This document shows positions 9,516-20,345 of a stretch of DNA of 64,000 bases, piece after piece (the stretch's first letter is position 1; each line of letters begins with the position of its first letter). A program made the position numbers and the translations under genes. The notes below the pieces were generated by a model. It was given only the letters and a program-made list of their open reading frames with translations, was not told where the DNA came from and ran no database searches. The stretch is from JAZGGS01 sp963764825. GTDB lineage: Bacteria; Bacteroidota; Ignavibacteria; Ignavibacteriales; Ignavibacteriaceae. The stretch covers positions 1 to 64,000 of the forward strand of contig CAVXUA010000017.1 in the NCBI GenBank assembly GCA_963764825.1, in the 5' to 3' direction.

Positions 9516-9926
9516 TTAAAATGCCTGGGAGAGTTGAACCTTCAGTTTTCCGGTAAGTTCCTGCAATTGTATATTAATAGTGTTGGGTAAATAGCCATTT
9601 ATAACTTCTGTATAGAGATTAACCTCATTATTTACATAATATCGGAATCTTTCAACGTCGTTAAAATCCCTCACACTTACATTTACGTTACCTGATTCAT
9701 GATCAATTAGCGTAACTGAAATACGGGCAAGAGTGGTATTAAATGAAGCGAAGGCAGAAATGTTTATCGAAAGATTTTTAGCATTAATTACGAGAGTATA
9801 AGAATTACGCGAGTTTACCTGAACAGGTTCATTTACATTGCCAGCAATCTCATCAGGATGAATTATATCTTCCCTGCAAGAAATTAGCAGGATTATTAGG
9901 GAAAATATAAAAACTAATCTATTCAG
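9516..9926 (-). CDS. predicted lipoprotein with possible CTG start
   Basis: The open frame extends to an ATG at 9977, but that start would place an odd hydrophilic stretch before the signal peptide. A strong AAGGAGG ends 5 nt before a CTG at 9926, and starting there gives M/L-NRLVFIFSLIILLISC, a clean lipoprotein signal with the lipobox Cys at residue 17. The mature part (about 120 aa) is beta-rich with no recognised domain. CTG initiation is rare, so a base error for ATG or TTG is possible. It stands alone between pepF and the DUF4286 gene. Confidence 0.6.
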   Translation of the reverse strand: MNRLVFIFSLIILLISCREDIIHPDEIAGNVNEPVQVNSRNSYTLVINAKNLSINISAFASFNTTLARISVTLIDHESGNVNVSVRDFNDVERFRYYVNNEVNLYTEVINGYLPNTINIQLQELTGKLKVQLSQAF

Positions 9927-10057
9927 AACTTCCTCCTTAAACGAACTGTTGTCTAAAATCGCGTTAATTAAAGTCACAATTGTTGAATTGAATTAACCAG
10001 ATTTTAGAGAAAAAAAAGATGATTGATAGGTAAAATTTAATGCCAGAATAAAAGCGT

Positions 10058-10366
10058 TTAAGTTACATCTTCAAGGATTGCTCTTGATGCAGTAAATTTT
10101 CCGGGGTATTTTTCAACGTGTTCCATTTGCAATCGGGGTGCTTCATTTCTTGCATATTCCTCATACTTTTCCATTGAGTGGGTAGTGTATCGCACAACAT
10201 AAGTAGTTTCATCGGGCATGCCCGCAGGTACAAGTATTTTAAACATCTTCCAGGAATTGAAATGATTTGTCTTCATTATATCTGGAATATGTTTTTCTTT
10301 CATCCATATAACCCATTCGAGTTCAACATCCTTTTTAATGTTAAGTGTAACGTTATAAATAATCAT
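10058..10366 (-). CDS. DUF4286 family protein
   Basis: A 102-aa protein beginning MIIYNVTLNIKKDVELEWVI and containing WMKEKHIPDIM, the pattern of DUF4286, a small ferredoxin-like-fold family widespread in Bacteroidota and found in metabolic and cofactor gene contexts. No catalytic residues are known. It is cytosolic, with no signal peptide. It lies 34 nt after the SLC13 transporter gene on the same strand but has no obvious functional tie to it. Confidence 0.8.
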   Translation of the reverse strand: MIIYNVTLNIKKDVELEWVIWMKEKHIPDIMKTNHFNSWKMFKILVPAGMPDETTYVVRYTTHSMEKYEEYARNEAPRLQMEHVEKYPGKFTASRAILEDVT

Positions 10367-10400
10367 AAAGCATTTTTTGTTTGAAGTTAATATAAGTTTA

Positions 10401-11935
10401 TCATTCAGTTATAGCCCAGCCGGGAAAAGTTCCCAGGTCAAAAACCAATTCTCCTACAAAATAGACAATAAGAGTAACAATAATAACACCAAGAATATTC
10501 AGTGCAAAACCTGCTTTAACCATTTCTGTGACTTTTATCCTGCTGCTTGCAAAAATTATTGTGTTTGGAGGTGTTGCAACAGGTAGCATAAATGCCATCG
10601 ATGCTGAAAGCGTTGCGGTTAGCATGAGCAGTAAAGGATTCATCCCCATTGCTATTGCAACCGAAGCAAGTATTGGCAAAATCATTTGTGTTGTAGCAGT
10701 GTTTGAAGTAAGTTCGGTTAAAAAGCTGATTGTAGCAGCGGTAGCCATAATAATAAATATATGTGATAGCGATTTCATTCCAGTTAATTGTTCCCCAATA
10801 AATGTTGAAAGCCCTGTATTTGAAAATCCATTTGCCAAAGCAAACCCTCCGCCAAAAAGAAGTATAATTCCCCAGGGAATTTTAGAGAATACCTTATTAT
10901 CCAGCAAAGTTGTATTTTCTTTTTTAGAAGGAATTAAAAATAATATAAATGCCATTGTTATAGCAACAGTACCGTCATTTACAAAACCAGAATATGGTAG
11001 AAGATTAGACCATCCGGGGATTGTAAGGAAACCCAGGTTTAGGTCGCTCCTGAAAATCCACAAAAAAGCTGTAAGTGCAAAAATGATGCTGATGGTTTTT
11101 TCCTCAAAGGATAACGGACCAAGTTTTTCATATTCTTCCTTGATAAACTTCTTATCAATTTTCAATGCTTTATCTACCTTAAAGTAAATTTTTGTTAGAA
11201 GAAAAGCTGAAACGATAAGCATCAAAACAGAAATAGGAATACCAAGCATCATCCATTGACCGAATCCAATTTCCGGGAGCTTCAGGAAATAAAATTTTAA
11301 GGATTTTTACAAAAGCCAGGTTGGGTACAGTTCCAACGAGTAGTTCCTAATCCGCCAATTGTGCAGGAGTACGCAATTCCAATTAAAAGTGTTACCGAAA
11401 AGTTATGTACTTTTTCTGCACCAAATTCGTTTTCCATCTTAAATATTATTGCAAGAGCAATTGGCAGCATCATTATTGTTGTTGCAGTATTCGAAATCCA
11501 CATAGAGAGCGATGCGCCTGCAATCATAAATCCAATAATAATTGAAACAGGGCTGCCTCCAAACAAGGTGATAATTCTCAATGCTACCCTTTTATGCAGC
11601 CCCCATCTTTCCATAGAGAGCGCAATCATAAAACCGCCAAGAAACAGGAAAATAATAGAGTTGATGTATGAACTGGCAATTTCATCGGCATCCAGCAAGC
11701 CAAACAGGGGAAATAGGATTAATGGAATTAGCGAGGTTGCAGCCAGCGGAACTGCTTCTGTAATCCACCAGACAGCCATGAGCACAGCTATTGCAGCCAT
11801 TATTGTTACTTTAGCGTTGGATGGTTCAAGGTTTCCGAATAATAATATTGCTATAGAAATTATTATGCCGGTAAATAGCCCAACTTTTTTAGCAGAGTCA
11901 TCAGATGCAAAAAGTATTGAATTTAGATGAAACGG
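10401..11935 (-). CDS. SLC13/DASS-family sodium-coupled anion transporter (frameshifted)
   Basis: Two long fragments make one membrane protein of about 500 aa. The N-terminal half has WWITEAVPLAATSLIPLILF and the first SNTATT motif. The C-terminal half has the second repeat LTSNTATTQMILP and PVATPPNTIIFA. Paired SNT motifs in inverted repeats are the sodium/substrate sites of the divalent anion:Na+ symporter family (dicarboxylates or sulfate). Frame changes fall near 11320 and 11280 in the linker that should read GTLVGTVPNLAFVKILKILFPEAPEIGF. The true start is unclear: the open frame runs to about 11935 without an ATG before the internal MAAIAV, so the span is approximate. The substrate cannot be told. 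Confidence 0.85.
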
Positions 11936-12081
11936 CTCAAATTAAAGAAATAAATTGTGAGAATAAATTTTTACTTTGCAAATAAGCCCAATTTATTAAC
12001 AATTGAAAATAATTTCTTCATTGAATTATTAATAATTGATAACTAACTTTAACGCCGATTTTCAGAAATTATTTGGTAAGG

Positions 12082-13358
12082 ATGAAATTAAGTAAAAACC
12101 CTACAATATTTTTTCGACTGCTCTATTTTATCGATTTTTGTATCTAGCGCCGTTATACTTTACGCAAGTTTTAATGAACCTGAATTAAAAACACATGAAG
12201 AATTCGCAATGGTTGTAAGCCAATGAACCAAACCAATTCGGCTTTTTTTCCGATTCACTTAATCATACAAGAAAGTGTTGTTGAGAAAAATGAAACACTT
12301 TCTGAAATTCTTGAAGGCTACAAATTACAGCACACAAACATTTCAGAAATTGCCAATGTATCACGAAGGATGTTTTTTCTGTAAGGAAGATTAGGAGTGG
12401 GAAAACATATCATACATATTTTAATAACGATAGCTCTAAAACTCTAAAGTATTTTGTTTATCAAAAGGATCCCATCAATTATGTTGTTTTTAATTTAAGC
12501 GACTCGATAAACATTTATACCGGGGAAAAAGAAGTTACGTTAGTCAAAAATACCAAAATTGCTGAAATCAAAACTTCACTTTACAATGCGCTTATTGAAA
12601 ACGATGCAAGTATAGAGTTGGCAATCAGGATGTCTCAAATATATGCCTGGCAAATTGATTTTTATCGCTTGCAACCAGGTGATAACTTCAAGGTAATTTA
12701 TGAAGAAGAATATGTTGACAGCCAGATGGTTGGAGTTGGAAAAATTTTAGGAGCTTATTTTTATAATTATGGAAAAGAGTATTATGCTATTCCATTCGTT
12801 CAGGATAGCATCTACCAGTATTTTGATGAGGAAGGAAACAGTTTAAGAAAAGAATTCTTAAAAACACCTTTAGAATTTGCCAGAATTTCTTCCCGTTTTA
12901 GTTCACGCAGATTTCACCCTGTATTAAAAACATACCGCCCGCATAATGGTGTTGATTACGCTGCGCCTACCGGAACTCCCATTAGAACTGTTGGTGATGG
13001 CGTTGTTGTTAATGCATCGTACACACGTGGTAATGGAAATTATGTTAAGATAAGACACAACTCAGTTTATACAACAATGTATCTGCATATGTCACGGTTT
13101 GGTAAAGGAATTAAAAGAGGAACCACTGTTGAGCAAGGAGAGGTAATCGGATATGTTGGAAGTACTGGTTTAGCAACAGGTCCGCATCTCCATTTCATGT
13201 TTTATATGAACGGTAGTTATGTAGATCCTCTTAAAGTAGAAATTCCTCCATCACATCCGGTAAAAGAGGAATTGAGAGAGGAATATGAAAAACAGAAACG
13301 ACTTGTAATGGAAGAGCTTAATAAATTGATTGTTCCAAAAATCAAAGACCCTGTGTAA
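12082..13358 (+). CDS. M23-family murein endopeptidase (frameshifted N-terminal half)
   Basis: Fragments join to a protein of about 425 aa: an N-terminal membrane anchor (MKLSKNPTIFF...SILSIFVSSAVILYASF), a region with ESVVEKNETLSEILEGYKL that resembles the Csd3/OapA N-terminal domain, and a C-terminal LytM/M23 domain. The zinc site is HNGVDYA and HLHF in GPHLHFMFYM, with YLHMS also present. These enzymes cut D,D-peptide crosslinks in peptidoglycan during growth and division. Stops near 12148, 12225, 12300 and 12380 interrupt the N-terminal half, and each is bypassed by a one-base shift. The start at 12082 follows TAAGG. The domain from 12618 to 13358 is intact. Confidence 0.88.
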
Positions 13359-13653
13359 GCAAATTTTTCTGCAGATAATTTAATAGAACCGGTTAACATT
13401 ATTCCTTTCTATTTTATCTAAGTTATTTTTAATTCGTTACTGAAAGATTTTCCGTTTAATTAGATAGTTACATATTCTGATAATAAATCGTTTAACTTTA
13501 TTTTTAAGATAAAGAGAGTATATTTGGACTGCTTTTTGAGAATTTATTACTAAACCAGAGCACAAACATTTTGGGAACAATAAACAGAATACCAGCGGTA
13601 AAAGATTACAGACTTTTGAATAATCATAAAACTTTAAAACAATAATTAAGAAG

Positions 13654-14625
13654 ATGAATAACGAGAATAAAGAAATTAAACCCGAATCAGAAAAAAAATC
13701 ATTTAAATTCTGGCATACTAAAGAGAGGAAAAAACCTGTTACTTTTGGTGAAAAGGTAATCGAGTTTTTCAGACAACTTTTATTTGCAGGAATTGCTGCA
13801 TTTTTTATCATAACATTTATAATCCAAAACACACGAATTCCAACCGGCTCTATGGAAGACACAATTCTTGTTGGAGATTTCGTTTTAGTAAATAAATTCA
13901 TTTATGGTTCTTCATCACCAAAATATATTCCTTTTACAGAGGTCGAACTTCCATTTTTTCGTTTACCAGCCTTGAAGGATCCCAAGGCAACTGATATTGT
14001 GGTTTTTGAATATCCTGGAGATAGAGACCAACTGATAGCTACAGAGCGCGGAGTTAATTATGTTAAAAGATGTATAGGAACACCCGGAGATACAATTGAA
14101 ATAAAAGATAAAGTTGTTTTTGTTAACGGTAAGGAATTCTGGAAACCCACGCACGTAAAATATTATAAGGGAAGAATTGGAAGTTATTTAAAACCTGTAC
14201 CAAGAGGTGTTGCAGATGCAAGAATTTTTCCAAGTGGAACTCACTGGAACGAAGATAATTATGGTCCGCTGGTTGTACCGAAAAAAGGTTCAACAATACC
14301 TTTAAATAAATACAACGTTGAGCAATGGCGAACAACTATTGACCGCGAGTATGGTAAAAGAATTGTTGAACTTAAAGGCGATGTTGTTAATATTGATGGT
14401 ATTCCTGTTTCTTCATATACCTTTAAAAAAGATTATTATTTTATGATGGGTGATAACAGGGATGACAGTTTAGACAGCAGGTATTGGGGATTTGTTGCAA
14501 GAGACCTTGTTGTTGGGCAAGCATTTATAACTCTCTTTTCGTGGGACAGGGAAATTCCTTTCTCGCAAATTTTCAAACTTCTTGGTTCTGTAAGATTAGA
14601 TAGAATACTTTTACTGCTTCATTAA
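13654..14625 (+). CDS. lepB: signal peptidase I
   Basis: The 323-aa protein has one N-terminal membrane helix (LLFAGIAAFFIITFII), then the catalytic Ser66 in IPTGSMEDTI and the general base Lys138 in NYVKRCIGTPGDTIEI, followed by box E MGDNRDDSLDSRYWG. It removes Sec and Tat signal peptides at the outer face of the inner membrane. A short charged extension (residues 1-30) precedes the helix, and an insertion of about 80 residues between boxes C and D makes it longer than E. coli-type catalytic domains, as is common in Bacteroidota. It ends 26 nt before a bidirectional terminator shared with the TonB receptor gene. Confidence 0.95.
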   Translation: MNNENKEIKPESEKKSFKFWHTKERKKPVTFGEKVIEFFRQLLFAGIAAFFIITFIIQNTRIPTGSMEDTILVGDFVLVNKFIYGSSSPKYIPFTEVELPFFRLPALKDPKATDIVVFEYPGDRDQLIATERGVNYVKRCIGTPGDTIEIKDKVVFVNGKEFWKPTHVKYYKGRIGSYLKPVPRGVADARIFPSGTHWNEDNYGPLVVPKKGSTIPLNKYNVEQWRTTIDREYGKRIVELKGDVVNIDGIPVSSYTFKKDYYFMMGDNRDDSLDSRYWGFVARDLVVGQAFITLFSWDREIPFSQIFKLLGSVRLDRILLLLH

Positions 14626-14650
14626 AATTTATAAGTTTTTTAAAAATAAA

Positions 14651-14676
14651 AAGGCTGCCGTTTGGCAGCCTTTTTT
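14651..14676. terminator. bidirectional intrinsic terminator
   Basis: A perfect stem GGCTGCC/GGCAGCC with a GTTT loop is flanked by A runs on the left and T6 on the right, so it can terminate transcripts from both sides. It separates the convergent lepB (plus, ends 14625) and TonB receptor gene (minus, ends 14695). Confidence 0.93.
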
Positions 14677-14694
14677 ATGAAATGATAGTAAGGA

Positions 14695-17499
14695 TTAAAG
14701 CGCGGCACTAAAACCAAAATTGAACGATGTTGGTAATCCGGGATAAATTTCCGCATCATTAGCGCTGTGATTTGTACCATCATCAGACCAGCCATTAAAC
14801 GAGCTGTTATCAGTAGCATCCTGTACATATAACTCATTAAGCAGATTAAAGACATGTGCAAAGAGAGTTACATCCATACCGGCAACTTGTGCTGGTAAGT
14901 TATATGCAAAGTGGAACTCAACCAGGTTATATGATGGTATTTGCCATGTCTGCGGAGCTGTACCACCATTATCTGTAACTTCGTCCTCATCAGTTCTATC
15001 GAACGGATCGAAATCAGACCAATACCTGCTGTAAGATCTCCAGAGCAGCTGTGCCTGCATACCCGGAACAGGGAAAATCGAAAGACCTAAAACAAGCTGG
15101 GTTTGTGGTGCATCACCTACTTTTAAGTCCTTAATAAAAAATTCATAATCTTCTGATTCACCGCTGGCAAAATCAATAATATAAGTTCCGCTTACATCTT
15201 CTGTATACGTCCACATGCCATAGCTAAATGCACCTTTAAGCATGATAAATCTATGCGGTTGCCAGGCTGCTTCTAATTCGCCACCAATATGACGTGAGCT
15301 GATACCCTTAAGCCTGACTAATTGCTCATTACCTTCTCCACTAGGAATTATTCGGCTTTGAGTCCTATCCGTCCAATTTGTAAAATAAACATTTGCACTT
15401 AAGCTCAGTGTATTCTTAAGCAGACTGGTATTTACACCGCCTTCAACAGACCAAAATTTCTCATTTGTTGGATTCTCAACCAATTTAGCATCAACATCAC
15501 TAATAACCTCGTCGAATATAGGCACTTTAGAAACATAACCGCCGTTTACATACAAGTGTACTTCCTTACTGGCTCTGAAGCTTGCACCGCCTTTAAATTG
15601 ATATCCACCTGTCCAGTCGACGAGTAAATTAATTTTACCGCTATTAACATCAGGAATTCCACCAGCAAGAGTGTCGGCTGTTCTAAAATGATCGGTATAA
15701 TCCATTTTAACCATAGAATATCCGGCAGTGGCGTAAAGTGTATACTTATCTTTTGTATACTCGCCTTGTACAAAACCGCCTATCCAGTTAACCGTGTTTG
15801 TTGAATTATAATCAATCTTGTCTCCAAGCTGCCTATACTCACCGTTGGGTGCGAATTGGTTGTCGTAAGAATACCAAAAATCATTTCCTAATAAGTCACG
15901 TACTTCCCTGTAATGATCGATTTCAGCGGTTCTCCAGTCAAGTCCAAAAGATGTAGTTAACTCCTTGCTGGTCTTCCAATATGCTTTTGAAATTGCACCG
16001 AAAGTCCATTGTGAATTTACACTATTTCGCAAAATACCACTGCGACTATATGGGCTGGTTCTGCTATCAGTTGAGATCGCATAAAAAGAAGAATCACCTT
16101 TTCCATAAGGATCATCATATATAAGGTTGCCCATATTCTCCATAATAGTTGAATTCCAGTCAACAACTCTCTGTAACCCACTAAAGTCATAATTCAGGCT
16201 TCCATAAGTTCCGGTGCCGCCACCCTGTCCGCCGGAGTAGTAAGCTGTTGTATATAGACTAAAACGGTCTGAAAATTGTGAATACCAGTTAAGATTAACC
16301 AGTGGTTTATGAAAAAAGTTTTCACTTTCGTTCAAATAACCAGGGTCACGTCTACTGTTTATATTGCTGTTCCAGTAAGACCGCTCCCATTGCTTTCCAT
16401 AATAACCTGGCATTACGCCGTTCACGTTTGGATTATATAGAAGTCCCTTCTCTCTTAAGACAGATTCGTTTAAAACATCTTCGGTATATCCTAAGTCTCT
16501 TGCTAATTCGTGACTAAACTGTGCTGCGTTCAATCTCCAGCGTCTTTGGCCATGCTTTTGCGGGGCGCCCATAGCATATAATTCCAGCCTGTTATTGGTA
16601 TTGATCTCGTATGCCATACCCATATAATATGCCCAGGCATCGGTCCAGGTTTTGTCAGCATGTCCATCACCAACCTTGCGAATTCCTCCAAAACTCATGG
16701 CAAATTTACCATCTACTAACCCGGTATGCCCGAAGATAGATTGTTTATGAAAACCGCCTGTGCCGAATTCATTTTTAAAGAATGCGCCAGCTTTGTGCTG
16801 TGAAGGGTCGGTAATAATATTCATCGTACCACCGATAGACGGGGTGCTTAATGTTGTAGCACTCAATCCCCTCTGAAGCTGGATGGATGAAGTAGCATCA
16901 CCAACACCATCCCAGTTTGACCAATATACCCAGCCGTTTTCCATATCATTAACCGGAATACCATTGATCATTACTCCAATATTTCTTTGGTTAAAACCAC
17001 GAACATTAAATCTTGCATCTCCGGCTCCACCACCCTGACCGGTGGCATAAACTGACGGAGCAGTGTTCATCACCAAAGGAATATCTTGAGAACCGAGATT
17101 GAGTTCCATTTGTTTCTTATCAATATTTGTAAATGCAACTGGTGTCTCTCTATCCCTTACCCTATCCGAAAAAACATTAACAGAAAGAGTGAATTGATAT
17201 TCCTTCATAGAAAAGTCCAAAGTCATATCGGCGTTAACATTAATTTCCTGTGTAATTTTGTCAAAACCAATAAAACTGCATGTTAGATCATACACTCCTG
17301 GTGCAACAGAAGAAATTGAGTACTCACCGTTTCCATCAGTGGCAGCACCCATGTTCAAATCTGGAAAATAAACATTTGCCCCAATTAATCTGTCCCCAGT
17401 TGTTCCATCTATTACCACGCCCGACACTGTATGTTGCGCAAACAGTGAGGTGGAAAAAAGAACTGCCATAACAAAGATAATTTTGTATAGCTTATTCAT
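14695..17499 (-). CDS. TonB-dependent outer-membrane receptor (SusC-like)
   Basis: The complete 934-aa product has a signal peptide (MNKLYKIIFVMAVLFSTSLFA), a carboxypeptidase-regulatory-like domain (about residues 25-100, VSGVVIDGTTGDRLIGANVY), a plug domain (about 110-230, with NVRGFNQRNIGVMINGIPVN and TPSIGGTMNI), and a 22-strand barrel ending LPTSFNFGFSAAL. It imports a ligand across the outer membrane using TonB energy. No SusD-type partner lies next to it, so carbohydrate uptake is not indicated. The ligand is unknown. AAGGAGAGGATATATG gives a strong ribosome site. It is monocistronic and terminated by the hairpin at 14651. Confidence 0.93.
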   Translation of the reverse strand: MNKLYKIIFVMAVLFSTSLFAQHTVSGVVIDGTTGDRLIGANVYFPDLNMGAATDGNGEYSISSVAPGVYDLTCSFIGFDKITQEINVNADMTLDFSMKEYQFTLSVNVFSDRVRDRETPVAFTNIDKKQMELNLGSQDIPLVMNTAPSVYATGQGGGAGDARFNVRGFNQRNIGVMINGIPVNDMENGWVYWSNWDGVGDATSSIQLQRGLSATTLSTPSIGGTMNIITDPSQHKAGAFFKNEFGTGGFHKQSIFGHTGLVDGKFAMSFGGIRKVGDGHADKTWTDAWAYYMGMAYEINTNNRLELYAMGAPQKHGQRRWRLNAAQFSHELARDLGYTEDVLNESVLREKGLLYNPNVNGVMPGYYGKQWERSYWNSNINSRRDPGYLNESENFFHKPLVNLNWYSQFSDRFSLYTTAYYSGGQGGGTGTYGSLNYDFSGLQRVVDWNSTIMENMGNLIYDDPYGKGDSSFYAISTDSRTSPYSRSGILRNSVNSQWTFGAISKAYWKTSKELTTSFGLDWRTAEIDHYREVRDLLGNDFWYSYDNQFAPNGEYRQLGDKIDYNSTNTVNWIGGFVQGEYTKDKYTLYATAGYSMVKMDYTDHFRTADTLAGGIPDVNSGKINLLVDWTGGYQFKGGASFRASKEVHLYVNGGYVSKVPIFDEVISDVDAKLVENPTNEKFWSVEGGVNTSLLKNTLSLSANVYFTNWTDRTQSRIIPSGEGNEQLVRLKGISSRHIGGELEAAWQPHRFIMLKGAFSYGMWTYTEDVSGTYIIDFASGESEDYEFFIKDLKVGDAPQTQLVLGLSIFPVPGMQAQLLWRSYSRYWSDFDPFDRTDEDEVTDNGGTAPQTWQIPSYNLVEFHFAYNLPAQVAGMDVTLFAHVFNLLNELYVQDATDNSSFNGWSDDGTNHSANDAEIYPGLPTSFNFGFSAAL

Positions 17500-17828
17500 A
17501 TATCCTCTCCTTGAATAATTAATGAGAATTTATTTTGAAATTAGTATTATTTAATAAGTATCCACAATAAAGCTCATCTCAATATGCCCCCGGGAAAAAA
17601 CTATCTAATATGACGTTCAAATATCTCTTTTCTTTAATAAGAATTCAAGTTTTTCCGTAAAATTTATTGAGAGTTAACAAATATTTAATTTTACCTGAAA
17701 GCTAATAATTCATATTATTCCCCAATTTTAAGTCATTCCGCATCAAAGATTTAAGTATTTTACATCACAAAATTTAAAATCGATACAGTGATAAATATTT
17801 CTATACTTCGTTTCACTACTTAAAAATT
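17500..17828. other. divergent intergenic region
   Basis: The 329 bp lie between the divergent TonB receptor (minus) and phosphodiesterase (plus) genes and must carry both promoters. It is very AT-rich. I see no RNA gene, repeat or convincing -7 element. Confidence 0.35.
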
Positions 17829-19058
17829 ATGAACCCGGCTAAAAACATAAATTAACTATCCTTCTAATCTTCATTACAGTTGGCCTTCTTAATGCTCAAT
17901 CACAACCATACGTTCTTCTTATTTCTTTTGATGGTTATAAGTGGGATTATATTAACCGGAGCATAACTCCTAATATCAGCAAACTAAGTGAAATAGGTGT
18001 TACTGCTTCTTCATTAAGACCGGTTTTTCCTACAAAGACATTTCCAAATCATATTTCAATAATTACAGGAATGTACCCGGAAAATCATGGCATAATTGCA
18101 AATGAGTTTATTGATATTGAAAATAATGAAGAATACAAAATGTGGGATAAATCCATTGCAATTAATAGTAAATGGTACAAGGGAGAAGCTTTTTGGGAAA
18201 CTGCAAAGAAACATGGAATAATATCCGCCAGCTATTTCTGGCCTTCATCGGCTCTTGATGATCCGGATAAATGTCCTGATTATTTTCATGTTTATGAGCA
18301 TAATCGACCTTATGCAGATAGAATAACCGCAGTGTTAGATTGGTTTAATCTGCCTTATGAAGAACGACCGCATTTTGTTACGCTCTATTTTGATCTCACT
18401 GATGGAGTTGGACATAATTACGGACCAGAATCTGAAGAGATAAATGTTGCAATTGCTCAATTAGATACTTTACTTGGCTTACTGAGTGAAGGATTTAAAA
18501 AAATAAATTTGTTAGACAGTATAAATATCATTATCTCATCTGATCATGGAATGACTGAAGTTAGCGAGAAAAGATTAATAATAGTTGATGAAATGCTAAT
18601 TGGTTATGATTATTTATTTTCCAACACCGGTCCTTTTATGTTGATCTATTCTGAGGAAGAGGAAACAGAAAAAATCTATAGAATCTTAAAAAAAGAAGAA
18701 AATCATTTTAATGTTTATAAAAGAGAAGATGTTCCGGAATATTTTCACTTTTCAAAAAATGATTTAATCGGCGATCTGGTTCTAATTGCTGATATTGGTT
18801 GGAGTCTTATTAACCATGAGCAGCTTGAAAGGATAAAAGAACATCCATATCCTTCAAAGGGAGATCATGGCTACGACAATTTTCATATAGATATGCATGG
18901 AGTATTTATTGCTGTAGGACCGTCATTCAAACAGAATTACAATACTGGGACTATAAATAATATTGATATTTATCCCCTTCTTTGTAAAATATTTAATTGC
19001 ACTCCTGCAGAATAATATTGATGGTGATTTGAAAAGGATAGAATATATTTTAAAATAG
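17829..19058 (+). CDS. ectonucleotide pyrophosphatase/phosphodiesterase (NPP family), frameshifted ends
   Basis: The alkaline-phosphatase-superfamily fold is clear: first metal Asp in LISFDGYKWDY, nucleophilic Thr in FPTKTFPNH, GVGHNYGPES, second metal pair SDHGMTEV and the last His in KGDHGYDNFH. NPP enzymes hydrolyse phosphodiester or pyrophosphate bonds of nucleotides or lipids, usually outside the cytoplasm. A signal peptide (LTILLIFITVGLLNAQ) follows a short first fragment (MNPAKN) after a one-base shift near 17845. A second shift near 19013 adds the C-terminus IDGDLKRIEYILK. The main body 18071-19012 is intact. The M16 genes follow 20 nt later. Confidence 0.9.
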
Positions 19059-19078
19059 AAAATGAAAAAATCCCGAAT

Positions 19079-20343
19079 ATGGAATTATTAAATATAGAAT
19101 ATGAAAAATATAAACTTGCCAACGGGCTGGAAGTTATTCTTCATAAAAATAGCAACTCATCTCTCGTAGCAGTAAACCTTTGGTATAAAGTTGGTTCAGC
19201 AAACGACAGCAAAGGCAAAACAGGAATTGCTCACCTCTTTGAGCATATGATGTTCCAGGGCTCGCAGAATGTTCCGAAGGAGATGCATTTCCGTTATATA
19301 CAGGAGGCAGGTGGAACTCTTAACGGCTCCACCAGTTATGATAGAACAAATTACTATGAAAAACTTCCTTCAAACTTTTTGGAAATGGCACTCTGGCTGG
19401 AATCTGATAGAATGGGTTACTTTTTACCTGCACTTGATGAGGAAAAATTAAATAACCAGAAAGATGTTGTAAAAAATGAACGGCTTGAAAGATACGATAA
19501 CCAGCCGTACGGTCTTGCCTGGGAACTTTTAATTACAAACCTTTATAGCAAAAACCATCCTTATAACTGGCCAACCATAGGATTTTTAAAAGATATAACC
19601 AGCTATACTTTAGAAGATGTATCAGGATTTTTCAAAAAGTTTTACACACCTAATAATTCCAGTTTAGTTGTTGCGGGTGATATTGATTTGGACAAAACCA
19701 AAGATTTTATCGAGAAATACTTTGGAGCAATTGAACCGGGGGCGGAAATTGAAGAGCTTGTTTGTGAAACCAACTCAGCAAAAAGAAAATATTTTGATAA
19801 CTCATAAAGATAAAGTACAACTTGAACGGCTTTATCTTGCATGGCATTCAGATAAGCTTTATGGAGAAGATGATGCAGCGCTTGATATTCTTTCTGATAT
19901 TTTAAGCGGTTCTAAAAATTCGAGATTACATAAACTACTCGTTTTCGAAAAAGAATATCGCACAGGATGTTACTACTTTTCAGTTTTCCGGTAAGTACGC
20001 AGGACATTACATAGTAATAATAACTGCTAAACCCGGAATTACACTGGATAAACTAAAAACTGAAGTGATGAATGAAATAGAAAAGTTGATTAGCGATGGA
20101 ATAAAACCCCGCGAAATGGAAAAAGCAAGGAATAGCATTAATTCAAGCTTTATCTTTTCACTTCAAAAGCTGGATCTGCTGGCTGACCAGCTTAATATGT
20201 ATAACTTTCATTTGAACGAACCAAACTCGTTCAATTTTGATTTAAACAGGTATAATATTGTTGATGAAAGAAAAGTTATAAATGCAGCAGAAAAATATTT
20301 AACTAAACCAAACTTAGAAATCAGAATAGTTCCTGATAAATAA
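19079..20343 (+). CDS. M16-family zinc peptidase, catalytic subunit (frameshifted)
   Basis: The protein of about 420 aa starts MELLNIEYEKYKLANGLEVI and carries the inverted zinc motif HLFEH (AHLFEHMMFQGS) with the distal Glu region KNERLERYDNQPYG. Shifts near 19785 and 19990 separate it into three pieces that join into the usual two-domain M16B layout, ending NLEIRIVPDK. There is no signal peptide, although bacterial M16B pairs are often envelope-associated. The next gene, 2 nt later, encodes the partner without HxxEH. Together they probably form a heterodimeric peptide-degrading clamshell. Confidence 0.88.
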
Positions 20344-20345
20344 AT

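Noticed and set aside
10528..11187. Long plus-strand open frame (219 aa) opposite the SLC13 transporter
   Set aside because: It is exactly antisense to the transporter, has no ribosome site and no family features. It is a shadow of the coding strand.
13437..13901. Minus-strand open frame overlapping the start of lepB
   Set aside because: The lepB reading is certain, with catalytic Ser and Lys in place. The antisense frame has low-complexity hydrophobic sequence and no homology I can see.
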